A model generated the notes under the pieces. The model was given only the letters and a program-made list of their open reading frames with translations. It ran no database searches and was not told the DNA's origin. The position numbers were made by a program, and so were the translations under genes. This document shows positions 41,447-52,500 of a stretch of 52,500 nt of DNA, piece by piece; the stretch's first letter is position 1; every line of letters starts with the position of its first letter. The stretch lies in NCBI RefSeq assembly GCF_003600835.1, contig NZ_NQYC01000001.1, positions 2,712,501-2,765,000 of the forward strand. The letters are read 5' to 3'. Origin of the DNA: Bacillus sp. PK3_68 (GTDB taxonomy: Bacteria > Bacillota > Bacilli > Bacillales > Domibacillaceae).

Positions 41447-43444
41447 ATGAGCCGGATTTTTCGTTATACCATATTTTATTTACTAGTTTTCCTTGTCATT
41501 ATTGGGGTTGTCAGTTATTTCAATAACAATAATGAACCGAATAAGAATATAACGTACAATGAATTTGTTTCTTATCTGGAAAAAGATCAGGTGGAAACGT
41601 TCTCCATGCAGCCGGAGAGAGGGGTCTACGAGGTTCGTGGACAACTGAAGGGTGCGCAAGAAGGTGAATTTTTTCTTACTTACGTAATGAATAGTGAGAA
41701 TATGCTGAACCGCATTGATGAAGCGGCAAAAGATTCTAAAGTAGAAATCTTACCTGCCAAAGAGACAAGCGGCTGGGTATCTTTCTTCACGACAATCATT
41801 CCTTTCTTAATTATTTTCCTTTTATTCTTCTTCTTATTGAACCAGGCACAGGGCGGCGGCAGCCGAGTGATGAATTTCGGAAAAAGCAAAGCCCGCTTGT
41901 ACAATGATGAAAAGAAAAAAGTGCGCTTTAAGGATGTAGCGGGAGCCGACGAAGAAAAACAAGAGCTAGTAGAGGTTGTTGAATTCTTAAAGGACCCGCG
42001 CAAGTTCTCTGAGTTAGGTGCAAGAATTCCGAAGGGGGTTCTTTTAGTCGGACCTCCGGGAACCGGTAAAACATTGCTTGCGAGAGCGGCAGCAGGAGAA
42101 GCGGGCGTACCATTCTTCTCCATTAGTGGTTCTGACTTTGTGGAAATGTTTGTTGGGGTCGGGGCTTCTCGTGTACGCGATTTGTTTGAAAATGCAAAAA
42201 AGAATGCTCCATGTATCATCTTCATCGATGAGATTGACGCAGTGGGTCGTCAACGTGGTGCCGGTCTTGGCGGCGGACATGACGAACGTGAACAGACATT
42301 GAACCAGCTATTAGTTGAAATGGATGGATTTAGTGCCAATGAAGGAATCATTATTATTGCCGCAACAAACCGTCCTGACATTCTAGACCCTGCCTTATTG
42401 CGTCCAGGCCGTTTCGACCGTCAAATCACAGTTGATCGCCCGGATGTAAATGGCCGTGAAGCGGTACTCCGCGTTCATGCACGTAACAAGCCGCTTGATG
42501 ATTCGATTGATTTAAAAGCGATTGCGATGAGAACGCCAGGCTTCTCTGGTGCCGATCTCGAAAACTTATTAAACGAAGCAGCGCTTGTAGCTGCACGCCG
42601 TAATAAAAAGAAAATTGATATGCGTGATATCGATGAAGCAACAGATCGAGTGATCGCTGGTCCTGCAAAGAAGAGCCGCGTTATTTCTCAGAAAGAGAGA
42701 AAAATTGTTGCTTTCCACGAAGCGGGACATACTGTGATCGGTCTTGTGCTTGATGAAGCCGACATGGTTCATAAGGTAACCATCGTTCCGCGTGGTCAAG
42801 CTGGCGGTTATGCCGTTATGCTACCAAGAGAGGATCGTTACTTTATGACGAAGCCAGAGCTTCTTGATAAAATCACCGGTTTGTTAGGTGGTCGTGTGTC
42901 TGAAGATCTCATCTTTGGTGAAGTATCAACTGGTGCACACAATGACTTCCAGCGTGCGACAGGCATTGCCCGCCGTATGGTGACGGAATTTGGAATGAGT
43001 GACAAACTAGGACCGCTTCAATTTGGTCAGAGTTCTGGTGGTCAGGTATTCCTTGGACGCGACTTTAATAATGAACAAAATTATTCAGATGCGATTGCAT
43101 ACGAGATTGATTTGGAAATCCAAAGAATTATCAAGGAATGCTATGAGCGTGCGAAGAATATCTTAACGGAAAATCGCGAGAAGCTGGAATTAATTGCGAA
43201 TACTCTTCTTGAGGTAGAAACACTTGACGCCGCTCAAATTAAACATCTCGTTGATCATGGCACATTGCCAGAGCGCAAGTATGAAGCAGATGAAGGAACA
43301 GAAACGCTGAAGCTTTCTAAAGATGAACAAGTTGTTGTCAATGTACAGAAGAAGGAAGAGCCTTCTCAAACGGACAACACAGCGCCTGCTTCTGGTGAAA
43401 AGGAACAGCAGCCAATTGATCAGGAAGATGATCCAAAAGCATAA
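41447..43444 (+). CDS. ftsH: ATP-dependent zinc metalloprotease FtsH
   Basis: FtsH is a membrane AAA protease degrading SpoVM, Spo0E and damaged membrane proteins. The 665-residue protein has two N-terminal transmembrane segments (about 5-25 and 108-130), Walker A GPPGTGKT (about 202-209), Walker B, and the zinc motif HEAGH (about 424-428). A low-complexity acidic/Gln tail makes it longer than the 637-residue B. subtilis protein. ATG 41447 follows GGGAGGAGG. Confidence 0.97.
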   Translation: MSRIFRYTIFYLLVFLVIIGVVSYFNNNNEPNKNITYNEFVSYLEKDQVETFSMQPERGVYEVRGQLKGAQEGEFFLTYVMNSENMLNRIDEAAKDSKVEILPAKETSGWVSFFTTIIPFLIIFLLFFFLLNQAQGGGSRVMNFGKSKARLYNDEKKKVRFKDVAGADEEKQELVEVVEFLKDPRKFSELGARIPKGVLLVGPPGTGKTLLARAAAGEAGVPFFSISGSDFVEMFVGVGASRVRDLFENAKKNAPCIIFIDEIDAVGRQRGAGLGGGHDEREQTLNQLLVEMDGFSANEGIIIIAATNRPDILDPALLRPGRFDRQITVDRPDVNGREAVLRVHARNKPLDDSIDLKAIAMRTPGFSGADLENLLNEAALVAARRNKKKIDMRDIDEATDRVIAGPAKKSRVISQKERKIVAFHEAGHTVIGLVLDEADMVHKVTIVPRGQAGGYAVMLPREDRYFMTKPELLDKITGLLGGRVSEDLIFGEVSTGAHNDFQRATGIARRMVTEFGMSDKLGPLQFGQSSGGQVFLGRDFNNEQNYSDAIAYEIDLEIQRIIKECYERAKNILTENREKLELIANTLLEVETLDAAQIKHLVDHGTLPERKYEADEGTETLKLSKDEQVVVNVQKKEEPSQTDNTAPASGEKEQQPIDQEDDPKA

Positions 43445-43447
43445 TAG

Positions 43448-43478
43448 AAAACGCCGATGAAAATCGGCGTTTTTTTTG
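43448..43478 (+). terminator. ftsH terminator
   Basis: AAAACGCCGAT, loop GAAA and ATCGGCGTTTT form a perfect stem, then T run. The next ~200 bases before coaX have no clear gene and hold an A/T-rich stretch with AAGGAT/ATCCTT complements (43561-43600). Confidence 0.93.
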
Positions 43479-43691
43479 CTTTATAGGAAATGATAAATTG
43501 AAACTCCCTCTATTTTTCTGTTTGTCGTCCGGCTTATGTATCTTTTGTTAAATAAGAAAAAAGGATGCAGTCAGCAACAGACTTTTTTAAAAAAATCCTT
43601 TATTTTGGAATGCGTGACATAATGATGTTACCGCTTTTATGTGATATGATGAATGGCAGCAATAAAAGTTTAAATGAGTGTGGTGAGAGTC

Positions 43692-44456
43692 TTGATATTT
43701 GTGTTGGATGTAGGGAATACAAATACTGTGCTAGGCGTTTATGAAGAAGACGAGTTGAAATTTCACTGGCGGATCGAAACGAGCCGCAATAAAACGGAAG
43801 ACGAGTACGGCATGGTCATTAAAAGCCTTTTTCAGCATGTCGGAATTACTTTCGATCAAATTGAAGGGATTATCATCTCTTCCGTAGTGCCGCCAATTAT
43901 GTTTTCGTTGGAGCAAATGTGTCAAAAATACTTTAATATAAAGCCAATGATCGTCGGTCCTGGTATGAAAACCGGTTTAAATATTAAATATGAAAATCCG
44001 AGGGAAGTAGGGGCAGACCGGATTGTTAATGCGGTAGCTGCTATTCATGAATACGGCAGTCCTTTAATCATTGTAGATTTTGGAACAGCTACAACGTACT
44101 GTTATATTGATGAGGACGGGCATTACATGGGTGGTGCCATCGCTCCAGGCATTACGATTTCTACCGAGGCTCTTTATTCAAGAGCAGCCAAGCTGCCTCG
44201 TATAGAAATCATTAGACCCGACCATATTGTTGGGAAAAATACAGTTTCCGCTATGCAGGCTGGGATATTGTATGGATATGTAGGGCAAGTAGACGGTATT
44301 GTCAACCGGATGAAGGAGCAAAGCAAAAAACAGCCGACTGTAGTAGCAACTGGGGGGCTTGCTCCTTTGATTGGAGAAGAAGCGCAATCAATTGATATTA
44401 TTGATCCGCTATTAACGCTTAAAGGGTTATGTCTGATTTATAAACGCAACCTTTAA
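43692..44456 (+). CDS. coaX: Type III pantothenate kinase
   Basis: CoaX catalyses the first step of CoA synthesis by the ASKHA-fold type III route. The 254-residue protein starts [15 protein letters not shown] (phosphate-binding) and has [12 protein letters not shown] and the ATGGLAPLI loop. TTG at 43692 is chosen, with GGTGAGAG just upstream, because the protein then begins like B. subtilis CoaX; ATG 43674 lacks a site and adds six residues. hslO follows by 18 bases. Confidence 0.94.
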   Translation: MIFVLDVGNTNTVLGVYEEDELKFHWRIETSRNKTEDEYGMVIKSLFQHVGITFDQIEGIIISSVVPPIMFSLEQMCQKYFNIKPMIVGPGMKTGLNIKYENPREVGADRIVNAVAAIHEYGSPLIIVDFGTATTYCYIDEDGHYMGGAIAPGITISTEALYSRAAKLPRIEIIRPDHIVGKNTVSAMQAGILYGYVGQVDGIVNRMKEQSKKQPTVVATGGLAPLIGEEAQSIDIIDPLLTLKGLCLIYKRNL

Positions 44457-44474
44457 GAAGAAAGGAGTTTTCCT

Positions 44475-45355
44475 GTGAAAGATTATTTAGTAAAAGCATT
44501 AGCATATGAGGGACAAGTTCGTGCGTATGCGGTGGATACAACGGAGACGATAAATGAAGCGCAAAGAAGGCACTACACGTGGCCGACTGCTTCTGCAGCG
44601 ATGGGCCGGGCGATGACGGCTGGCGTTATGATGGGAGCTATGCTTAAAGGTGAAGAAAAAATTACAATTAAAATAGAGGGAGGCGGACCAATTGGAGCTA
44701 TTCTGGTTGACGCCAACTCAAAAGGGAAAGTTCGAGGCTACGTTACCAATCCACAAACCCATTTTGATTTAAATGAACACGGCAAGCTAGATGTTCGTCG
44801 TGCTGTTGGTACAGAGGGAATGCTGACGGTTGTGAAAGATCTTGGGCTTCGCGAACACTTTACTGGTCAAACTCCAATTGTTTCTGGAGAGCTGGGAGAG
44901 GACTTTACCTACTACTTCGTGGCATCCGAACAAGTTCCGTCATCTGTAGGGGTTGGAGTATTGGTTAATCCGGATAACTCGATCTTAGCGGCTGGGGGTT
45001 TGTAATTCAAATTATGCCTGGAGCTGAGGAAGAGGTAATCTCTACGATTGAGGAAAAGATTTCGAGCATGACCCCGATTTCTAAATTGATCGAAAAGGGA
45101 CTGTCTCCTGAAGAGATCCTTTATTATATTTTAGGAGAAGAAAATGTAAAAATCCTTGATCATATGCCAGTTGGCTTTGAGTGCACTTGCTCAAAAGAGC
45201 GGTTTGGCAATGCCATTATCAGCCTTGGAAAAGAGGAAATCCAGGAAATGATCGATGAGGATGGTCAAGCAGAAGCACAATGCCATTTCTGTAACGAAAA
45301 ATATCTTTTCACAAAAGATGAGCTTGAGGAATTAAAAGCAGCAGCTTCTATTTAA
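44475..45355 (+). pseudogene. hslO: Hsp33 chaperone HslO, frameshifted
   Basis: Hsp33 is a redox-switched holdase chaperone. The N-terminal domain (44475-45005) ends LAAGGL at a premature TAA; the other frame continues from [13 protein letters not shown] to the C-terminal zinc switch with CTC and CHFC cysteines. One extra G in the G5 run at 44994-44998 gives [17 protein letters not shown] and restores about 293 residues. This again points to a homopolymer error. As written, the zinc switch domain would be lost. Confidence 0.88.
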
Positions 45356-45369
45356 TTGAATCAAATTGA

Positions 45370-45406
45370 AAAAACCTGCTGACAAAAAAGTTTTGCAGGT
45401 TTTTTA
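45370..45406 (+). terminator. hslO terminator
   Basis: AAAAACCTGC (45370-45379) and GCAGGTTTTT (45395-45404) form a 10-bp stem with a 15-base loop and T run. Confidence 0.88.
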
Positions 45407-45437
45407 TAATTAACACGTATATTAAAAAGTAAAACGA

Positions 45438-45493
45438 TTGACTTTTAATAAAAAGATTGGTAAATTCTATATAACCAATAAAAATACTTGGTA
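45438..45493 (+). promoter_or_regulatory. cysK promoter and possible operator
   Basis: TTGACT (45438-45443) and TAAATT (45461-45466), spacer 17, form a likely promoter. Over the -10 an inverted repeat ATTGGT (45456-45461) and ACCAAT (45474-45479) spans 24 bases, and a second TTGGTA (45488-45493) repeats 31 bases after the first. B. subtilis cysK is controlled by CymR; the repeats may be its site, but I did not match the CymR consensus exactly. Confidence 0.5.
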
Positions 45494-45507
45494 TTGAGGT
45501 GGATAAA

Positions 45508-46434
45508 ATGGTACGTGTAGCAAATTCAGTAGCTGAATTAGTCGGTCAAACTCCAATTGTTAAATTGAATAACGTAGTAAATGAAAACAGTGCAGATGTA
45601 TATTTAAAGCTGGAATATATGAATCCTGGAAGCAGTGTAAAAGATCGGATTGCCCTTGCAATGATTACGGAGGCAGAGGAGAGCGGTAATCTTCAAGAAG
45701 GCGGAACAATCATTGAGCCAACGAGCGGTAACACTGGAATAGGATTGGCAATGATCGCAGCGGCAAAAGGGTATCGTGCTATCCTTGTTATGCCAGAAAC
45801 TATGAGTATGGAGCGTCGCAATCTGCTTCGTGCTTATGGTGCTGAACTTGTATTAACGCCTGGCTCTGAAGGAATGAACGGAGCTATTCGCAAAGCAAAA
45901 GAACTGGCTGAAGAGAATGGCTACTTTATGCCTCAACAATTTGAAAATGAAGCAAATCCAGAGATTCACCGAAAAACAACAGGAAAAGAAATTGTTGAGC
46001 AAATGGATCAAGTGGATGCTTTCATTTCTGGTATCGGTACAGGTGGAACGATTACTGGAGCCGGTCAAGTGCTGAAAGAAAAGTTCCCTGAAGTAAAAGT
46101 GTATGCAGTAGAGCCAGCGGATTCTCCAGTTCTCTCTGGAGGAAAGCCGGGACCTCACAAAATACAAGGAATTGGAGCAGGCTTTGTTCCAAAAGTACTG
46201 GATACAGACGTATATGATGAAGTCATTAAAATTACAAATGATGAAGCCTTTGAAACGGCCCGAAAAGTAGCTCGTGAAGAAGGGATTTTAGGTGGAATAT
46301 CATCTGGAGCAGCCGTAGCTGCCGCCTTGCAAGTAGCGGAAAAGCTTGGGAAAGGTAAGAAAGTGCTGGCAATCATTCCTAGTAACGGAGAACGCTATTT
46401 AAGTACCCCGTTGTATAACTTTGAAGAAAATTAA
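45508..46434 (+). CDS. cysK: Cysteine synthase (O-acetylserine sulfhydrylase)
   Basis: CysK makes cysteine from O-acetylserine and sulfide; with CymR it also senses sulfur status. The 308-residue PLP enzyme has the cofactor lysine K45 in PGSSVKDR and the phosphate loop [12 protein letters not shown] 45508 is chosen over GTG 45499, because TGAGGTGG overlaps the latter. The length equals B. subtilis. The yacD gene that precedes it in B. subtilis and the pab genes that follow it are absent. Confidence 0.97.
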   Translation: MVRVANSVAELVGQTPIVKLNNVVNENSADVYLKLEYMNPGSSVKDRIALAMITEAEESGNLQEGGTIIEPTSGNTGIGLAMIAAAKGYRAILVMPETMSMERRNLLRAYGAELVLTPGSEGMNGAIRKAKELAEENGYFMPQQFENEANPEIHRKTTGKEIVEQMDQVDAFISGIGTGGTITGAGQVLKEKFPEVKVYAVEPADSPVLSGGKPGPHKIQGIGAGFVPKVLDTDVYDEVIKITNDEAFETARKVAREEGILGGISSGAAVAAALQVAEKLGKGKKVLAIIPSNGERYLSTPLYNFEEN

Positions 46435-46450
46435 TTAAATGAATTGAAAA

Positions 46451-46476
46451 GCAGACTGAGAAATCAGTCTGTTTTT
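46451..46476 (+). terminator. cysK terminator
   Basis: CAGACTGA, loop GAAA and TCAGTCTG followed by five T. Confidence 0.92.
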
Positions 46477-46539
46477 ATTTTTGTATCGTTTAGGCATGTT
46501 AAAATAAAAGAAGAGCAGAAAGATGAAAGGAGCAAAAAA

Positions 46540-47367
46540 ATGAAAGTTTCCGCAGGACCATATGAATTAGATTTCACGAAAAAAACATACATTATGGGGA
46601 TTTTAAATACAACGCCAGATTCATTTTCTGATGGCGGGCGTTATAACGAGATAGAGACAGCTGTTCAGCATGCAGAAGAGATGGTGAGTGAAGGAGCAGA
46701 CATCATCGATATTGGTGGAGAGTCGACGCGGCCAGGGTATGCTGCTGTGTCAGCGGAGGAAGAGTTGAAGAGAGTGTTGCCAATTATCCAGGCCGTATCT
46801 GCTAGTGTGGACGTGCCGCTTTCGATTGATACATATAAAGCGGAAACGGCAAGACAATCGATAGAAGCTGGTGCTCATATTATTAATGATATTTGGGGAG
46901 CAAAAAGAGACCCCGAGATTGCGGTGGTAGCTGCTGAGAAAAATGTCCCAATCATTCTCACGCATAATCGAGACAACATGGATTATGGTTCCTTTATCCG
47001 AGATGTATTGCTTGATTTGTATGAAAGTATTGAGATTGCCATGAAAGCGGGCGTTCCCGAAGAAAAGATTATTCTTGATCCTGGGATTGGATTCGCCAAG
47101 GATATGGAACAGCATCTACTTATGCTGAGAAACATGGACAAAGTAGCTGCTCTTGGATTCCCGGTGTTGCTTGGTGCTTCGCGAAAAAGAATTGTCGGGC
47201 ATGTACTCGATCTGCCAGTAGGGGAAAGAATGGAAGGAACAGGGGCTATTTGCTGTTACGGTATTGAAAGTGGCTGCCATATTCTTCGTATTCATGATGT
47301 AAAGCCGATCAGCCGAATGGCGAAAATGATGGACGCTTTAGTTGGAAAGGGAGGAGGAAATGGATAA
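46540..47367 (+). CDS. folP: Dihydropteroate synthase
   Basis: FolP condenses 4-aminobenzoate with a pterin pyrophosphate; it is the sulfonamide target. The 275-residue TIM barrel has GILNTTPDSFSDGG and IDIGGESTRPG. ATG 46540 follows GAAAGGAGC. It overlaps folB by 8 bases. In B. subtilis pabB, pabA and pabC lie upstream; here only cysK does, so pABA must come from elsewhere. Confidence 0.96.
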   Translation: MKVSAGPYELDFTKKTYIMGILNTTPDSFSDGGRYNEIETAVQHAEEMVSEGADIIDIGGESTRPGYAAVSAEEELKRVLPIIQAVSASVDVPLSIDTYKAETARQSIEAGAHIINDIWGAKRDPEIAVVAAEKNVPIILTHNRDNMDYGSFIRDVLLDLYESIEIAMKAGVPEEKIILDPGIGFAKDMEQHLLMLRNMDKVAALGFPVLLGASRKRIVGHVLDLPVGERMEGTGAICCYGIESGCHILRIHDVKPISRMAKMMDALVGKGGGNG

Positions 47368-47731
47368 AATTTATGTAACCGGTATGGAGTTTTATGGTTA
47401 TCATGGTGTGTTCCCAGAAGAGAACAAACTTGGCCAACGCTTTCGAGTCGACGCTGTACTTGAGGTTTCCCTGCGAAAGGCAGGACAGTCGGATAACCTT
47501 GAGGATTCTGTAAATTACGGGGAAGTTTATCAAGTCTGCAAAGAGATTGTAGAGAACCGTACTTTTAAATTGGTAGAAGCAGTTGCTGAGCATATCTCCT
47601 TGGCTCTTTTAGAAAGTTTCCCTAAAGTGACTGCTTGCACGATAAAGGTTATTAAGCCTGATCCACCTATTCCAGGTCATTACAATCATGTAGCTGTTGA
47701 AATAATGAGGAGAAGAATAGAAAATGAATAA
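47360..47731 (+). CDS. folB: Dihydroneopterin aldolase
   Basis: FolB cleaves dihydroneopterin to hydroxymethyl-dihydropterin. The 123-residue protein has MEFYGYHGVFPEEN with the active-site residues and the late IKPDPPIPGHYNHVAVEI. ATG 47360 follows GGGAGGAGG. Overlaps folP and folK by 8 bases each, giving tight coupling. Confidence 0.95.
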   Translation: MDKIYVTGMEFYGYHGVFPEENKLGQRFRVDAVLEVSLRKAGQSDNLEDSVNYGEVYQVCKEIVENRTFKLVEAVAEHISLALLESFPKVTACTIKVIKPDPPIPGHYNHVAVEIMRRRIENE

Positions 47732-48251
47732 TAGAGCTTTCTTATCATTAGGAACAAATATAGGGGACAGGTTGGCCAATCTGCAAATGGCAATTCATCT
47801 GCTACATTCACAGGATGTTATTACTATAGAGAAACTCTCTTCTATTTATGAAACAGAACCGGTTGGTTATACGGATCAGCCTGCTTTTTTAAATATGGTT
47901 ATTCAAATAAGCACCTCTCTGTCTGCGGAAGAGCTGCTGGAATTATGTTTATCTGTTGAACAAAAACTTGGAAGGGTTAGGGAATTCAGATGGGGGCCGC
48001 GAATAATAGACCTTGACATTTTATTGTATAATCAAGACAATATTGAATCAGAGAAACTTATCGTTCCGCACCCAAGAATGCATGAACGCGCTTTTGTTCT
48101 CGTTCCTTTAATAGAGATAGATCCAACCATTTGTTTTCCAGGGAGTGATAGGCCTCTTGAAAAAGTACTTTCAAGTATGCAGGAAAGGGAAGGGGTGCGC
48201 CTATGGAAACCGAACAGTGGGGAAGAAGGATTCGGGCTTTCAGAAAGTTGA
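47724..48251 (+). CDS. folK: HPPK: 2-amino-4-hydroxy-6-hydroxymethyldihydropteridine pyrophosphokinase
   Basis: FolK pyrophosphorylates the pterin for FolP. The 175-residue protein has LSLGTNIGDR at the start and the signature RWGPRIIDLDILLY. It overlaps folB by 8 bases and yazB by about 49. The three fol genes make the pteroate steps in order. Confidence 0.95.
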   Translation: MNNRAFLSLGTNIGDRLANLQMAIHLLHSQDVITIEKLSSIYETEPVGYTDQPAFLNMVIQISTSLSAEELLELCLSVEQKLGRVREFRWGPRIIDLDILLYNQDNIESEKLIVPHPRMHERAFVLVPLIEIDPTICFPGSDRPLEKVLSSMQEREGVRLWKPNSGEEGFGLSES

Positions 48252-48415
48252 AGGGATTTACTCAAGAACGCCTTGCCCATCAGCTCGGCATATCTGTTTC
48301 TGTGCTTGGTGAAGTGGAAAGAGGCAGCCGCCCGCTAACTGATGAGCTGTTAAGGGAAATATCGAAAGCTTTGCATATATCAATTGATGAACTTTGTCCG
48401 CCGGAAAAGAAGTAG
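48203..48415 (+). CDS. yazB: HTH-XRE family protein YazB
   Basis: A 70-residue protein made almost entirely of an XRE/Cro helix-turn-helix (ERLAHQLGISVSVLGEVERGSR). It starts inside folK with AGGAAAGGGAAGGGG upstream. B. subtilis has yazB at the same place, between folK and yacF/dusB. Targets are unknown. Confidence 0.9.
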   Translation: METEQWGRRIRAFRKLKGFTQERLAHQLGISVSVLGEVERGSRPLTDELLREISKALHISIDELCPPEKK

Positions 48416-48428
48416 AAAGGTGATGAAT

Positions 48429-49427
48429 ATGTTAAAGATCGGAAACATCGAGATGAAAAACCCGGTGGTACTTGCTCCGATGGCAGGAATTTGTAATTCT
48501 GCTTTTCGTCTGACAGTAAAAGAATTTGGTGCCGGTCTTGTATGTGCTGAAATGGTCAGCGACAAAGGAATTGTTTTTCAGAATGAAAAAACAATGAATA
48601 TGCTCTATATTGATGAGAGAGAAAAACCGCTTAGCCTGCAAATTTTTGGAGGTAAAAAAGAATCGCTCGTACAAGCTGCAAGCTTTGTCGACAAACATAC
48701 AAATGCCGATATTATTGATATTAATATGGGTTGTCCAGTTCCTAAAATTACAAAGTGTGACGCGGGAGCTAAATGGCTGCTTGATCCGAACAAGATTTAT
48801 GAAATGGTATCGGCTGTAGTGGATGCTGTTGATAAGCCGGTCACAGTAAAAATGCGTATGGGTTGGGATGAAGAGCATATTTATGCGGTGGAAAATGCCC
48901 GAGCTGTAGAGAGAGCAGGTGGACAGGCGATAGCCCTTCACGGCCGGACTCGTGTACAAATGTATGAAGGGACAGCGAACTGGGATATCATTAAAGAAGT
49001 AAAACAGTCAGTCAACATCCCGATCATTGGAAATGGAGATGTCCAAACTCCACAGGATGCTAAGCGGATGCTTGAAGAAACAGGTGTTGATGGAGTGATG
49101 ATTGGTCGTGCTGCCCTAGGAAATCCATGGATGATTTATCGCACGGTAAAATATTTAGAAACAGGCGAATTAATTGAAGAACCTACAGCGCGTGAAAAAA
49201 TCGATGTTTGTTTATTGCACCTTGACCGTCTTATTGCTTTGAAAAACGAGAACATTGCTGTACGTGAAATGCGAAAGCATGCTGCTTGGTATTTAAAGGG
49301 TATCCGTGGCAATGCTGGCGTACGTAAAGAAATTAACTACTGTGAGACGAGAGAGCAATTAGTTAGCTTGCTGTCTACTTTCGTTCAAGAGGTAGAAGAA
49401 AAAGAAGCGGCTGTCCAAGCCGGATAA
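48429..49427 (+). CDS. dusB: tRNA-dihydrouridine synthase (DusB/YacF)
   Basis: Dus enzymes reduce uridine to dihydrouridine in tRNA D-loops using FMN and NADPH. The 332-residue protein begins LKIGNIEMKNPVVLAPMAG, has the catalytic cysteine in NMGCPVPKITKCDAG and GRTRVQMYEG. ATG 48429 is chosen over ATG 48423 because AAGGTGA (48417-48423) abuts the latter. lysS follows by 36 bases. Confidence 0.94.
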   Translation: MLKIGNIEMKNPVVLAPMAGICNSAFRLTVKEFGAGLVCAEMVSDKGIVFQNEKTMNMLYIDEREKPLSLQIFGGKKESLVQAASFVDKHTNADIIDINMGCPVPKITKCDAGAKWLLDPNKIYEMVSAVVDAVDKPVTVKMRMGWDEEHIYAVENARAVERAGGQAIALHGRTRVQMYEGTANWDIIKEVKQSVNIPIIGNGDVQTPQDAKRMLEETGVDGVMIGRAALGNPWMIYRTVKYLETGELIEEPTAREKIDVCLLHLDRLIALKNENIAVREMRKHAAWYLKGIRGNAGVRKEINYCETREQLVSLLSTFVQEVEEKEAAVQAG

Positions 49428-50945
<1,518 letters not shown>

Positions 50946-50948
<3 letters not shown>

Positions 50949-50986
50949 TAATAAAGGGCCGCTCAAAGCGGCCCTTTATTATTATA
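50946..50986 (+). terminator. lysS terminator (overlaps the stop codon)
   Basis: TAATAATAAAGGGCCGCT (50946-50963) and AGCGGCCCTTTATTATTA (50967-50984) form an 18-bp perfect stem with a 3-base loop. The left arm starts with the lysS TAA stop. A/T at the base makes it usable from both sides. Confidence 0.88.
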
Positions 50987-51029
50987 TGTAGAGCTTAGGG
51001 GATTAAAATAAACTATTTTAAAAAAATAC

Positions 51030-51143
51030 TTGCATGGGAGAAAAGGAGATGGTATATTTATATTCGTTGTTAACAACGGTCACTTGTTGATTTAAAAATA
51101 TTTTAAAAAAGTTGTTGACAACAAGGTTGATAAATGGTATATT
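51030..51143 (+). promoter_or_regulatory. Tandem rrn promoters P1 and P2
   Basis: P1 is TTGCAT (51030-51035), 17-base spacer, TATATT (51053-51058). P2 is TTGACA (51115-51120), 17-base spacer, TATATT (51138-51143). Two near-identical 12-mers, GTTGTTAACAAC (51066-51077) and GTTGTTGACAAC (51111-51122), lie between and over P2. A boxA-like TCTTTGAAAACTGAACAAAA (about 51179-51198) follows, before the 16S gene. The 300-base region has no protein gene. Confidence 0.85.
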
Positions 51144-51250
51144 TAAGAGGTCGCCAAAAATGACTGAAGCGAAATTGATCTTTGAAAACTGAACAAAATA
51201 CATGCCAGTAAGTTAATTCTTATTTTTAAATTATGAGCAAGTCAAACATC

Positions 51251-52500
<1,250 letters not shown>

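Overview
The window is an origin-proximal piece of a low-GC Gram-positive, spore-forming chromosome (Bacillaceae, Bacillus in the broad sense). The evidence is a gene order that follows the B. subtilis rrnA-csfB to lysS-rrn segment almost gene for gene, sporulation genes with recognisable sigma-F, sigma-E, sigma-H and Spo0A sites (csfB, yabG, sspF, spoVG, fin, spoVT, yabP/yabQ, spoIIE), and typical Bacillus 16S/23S/5S sequences. All names rest on recognition of sequence and order; no database search was run.

Layout. 1-1615: 3' end of a 23S gene, 5S gene and terminator. 1.6-9.2 kb: csfB, an Orn/Lys/Arg decarboxylase (yaaO), tmk, darA, yaaR, holB-ricT, yabA, trmN6, yazA, rsmI. 9.2-10 kb: divergent abrB with Spo0A boxes. 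10-16.3 kb: metS, parS, tatD-type yabD, rnmV, ksgA, yabG, veg, sspF. 16.4-23 kb: ispE, purR, ridA, spoVG, glmU, prs, ctc. 23-33.9 kb: pth, fin, mfd, spoVT, yabM, yabN, rqcP, yabP, yabQ, divIC, yabR. 33.9-35 kb: a reverse-strand VOC-fold gene and two reverse-strand tRNAs (Met, Glu). 35-39.3 kb: spoIIE, yabS, yabT. 39.4-45.4 kb: tilS, hprT, ftsH, coaX, hslO. 45.5-51 kb: cysK, folP, folB, folK, yazB, dusB, lysS. 51-52.5 kb: tandem rrn promoters and the start of a second 16S gene.

The genes are mostly core housekeeping: replication (holB, yabA), nucleotide supply (tmk, prs, purR, hprT), translation and RNA maturation (metS, lysS, pth, tilS, ksgA, rsmI, rnmV, dusB, trmN6, rqcP), envelope precursors (glmU, ispE), quality control (ftsH, hslO, mfd) and folate. 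Sporulation regulators are interleaved with them.

No previously undescribed system was found. Points worth a second look are: (1) five disrupted or fused reading frames (holB/ricT, yabN, yabP, yabT, hslO), each restored by adding one base to a G or A run, which points to systematic homopolymer undercalling; (2) an intergenic repeat family with a 124-bp period at two loci (15.9 and 21.8 kb); (3) a near-perfect parS site inside the loop of the metS terminator; (4) a ~100-bp imperfect palindrome between yabA and trmN6; (5) losses relative to B. subtilis (xpaC-yaaN, yabE, yacD, pabB-pabA-pabC) and one gain (the VOC gene).
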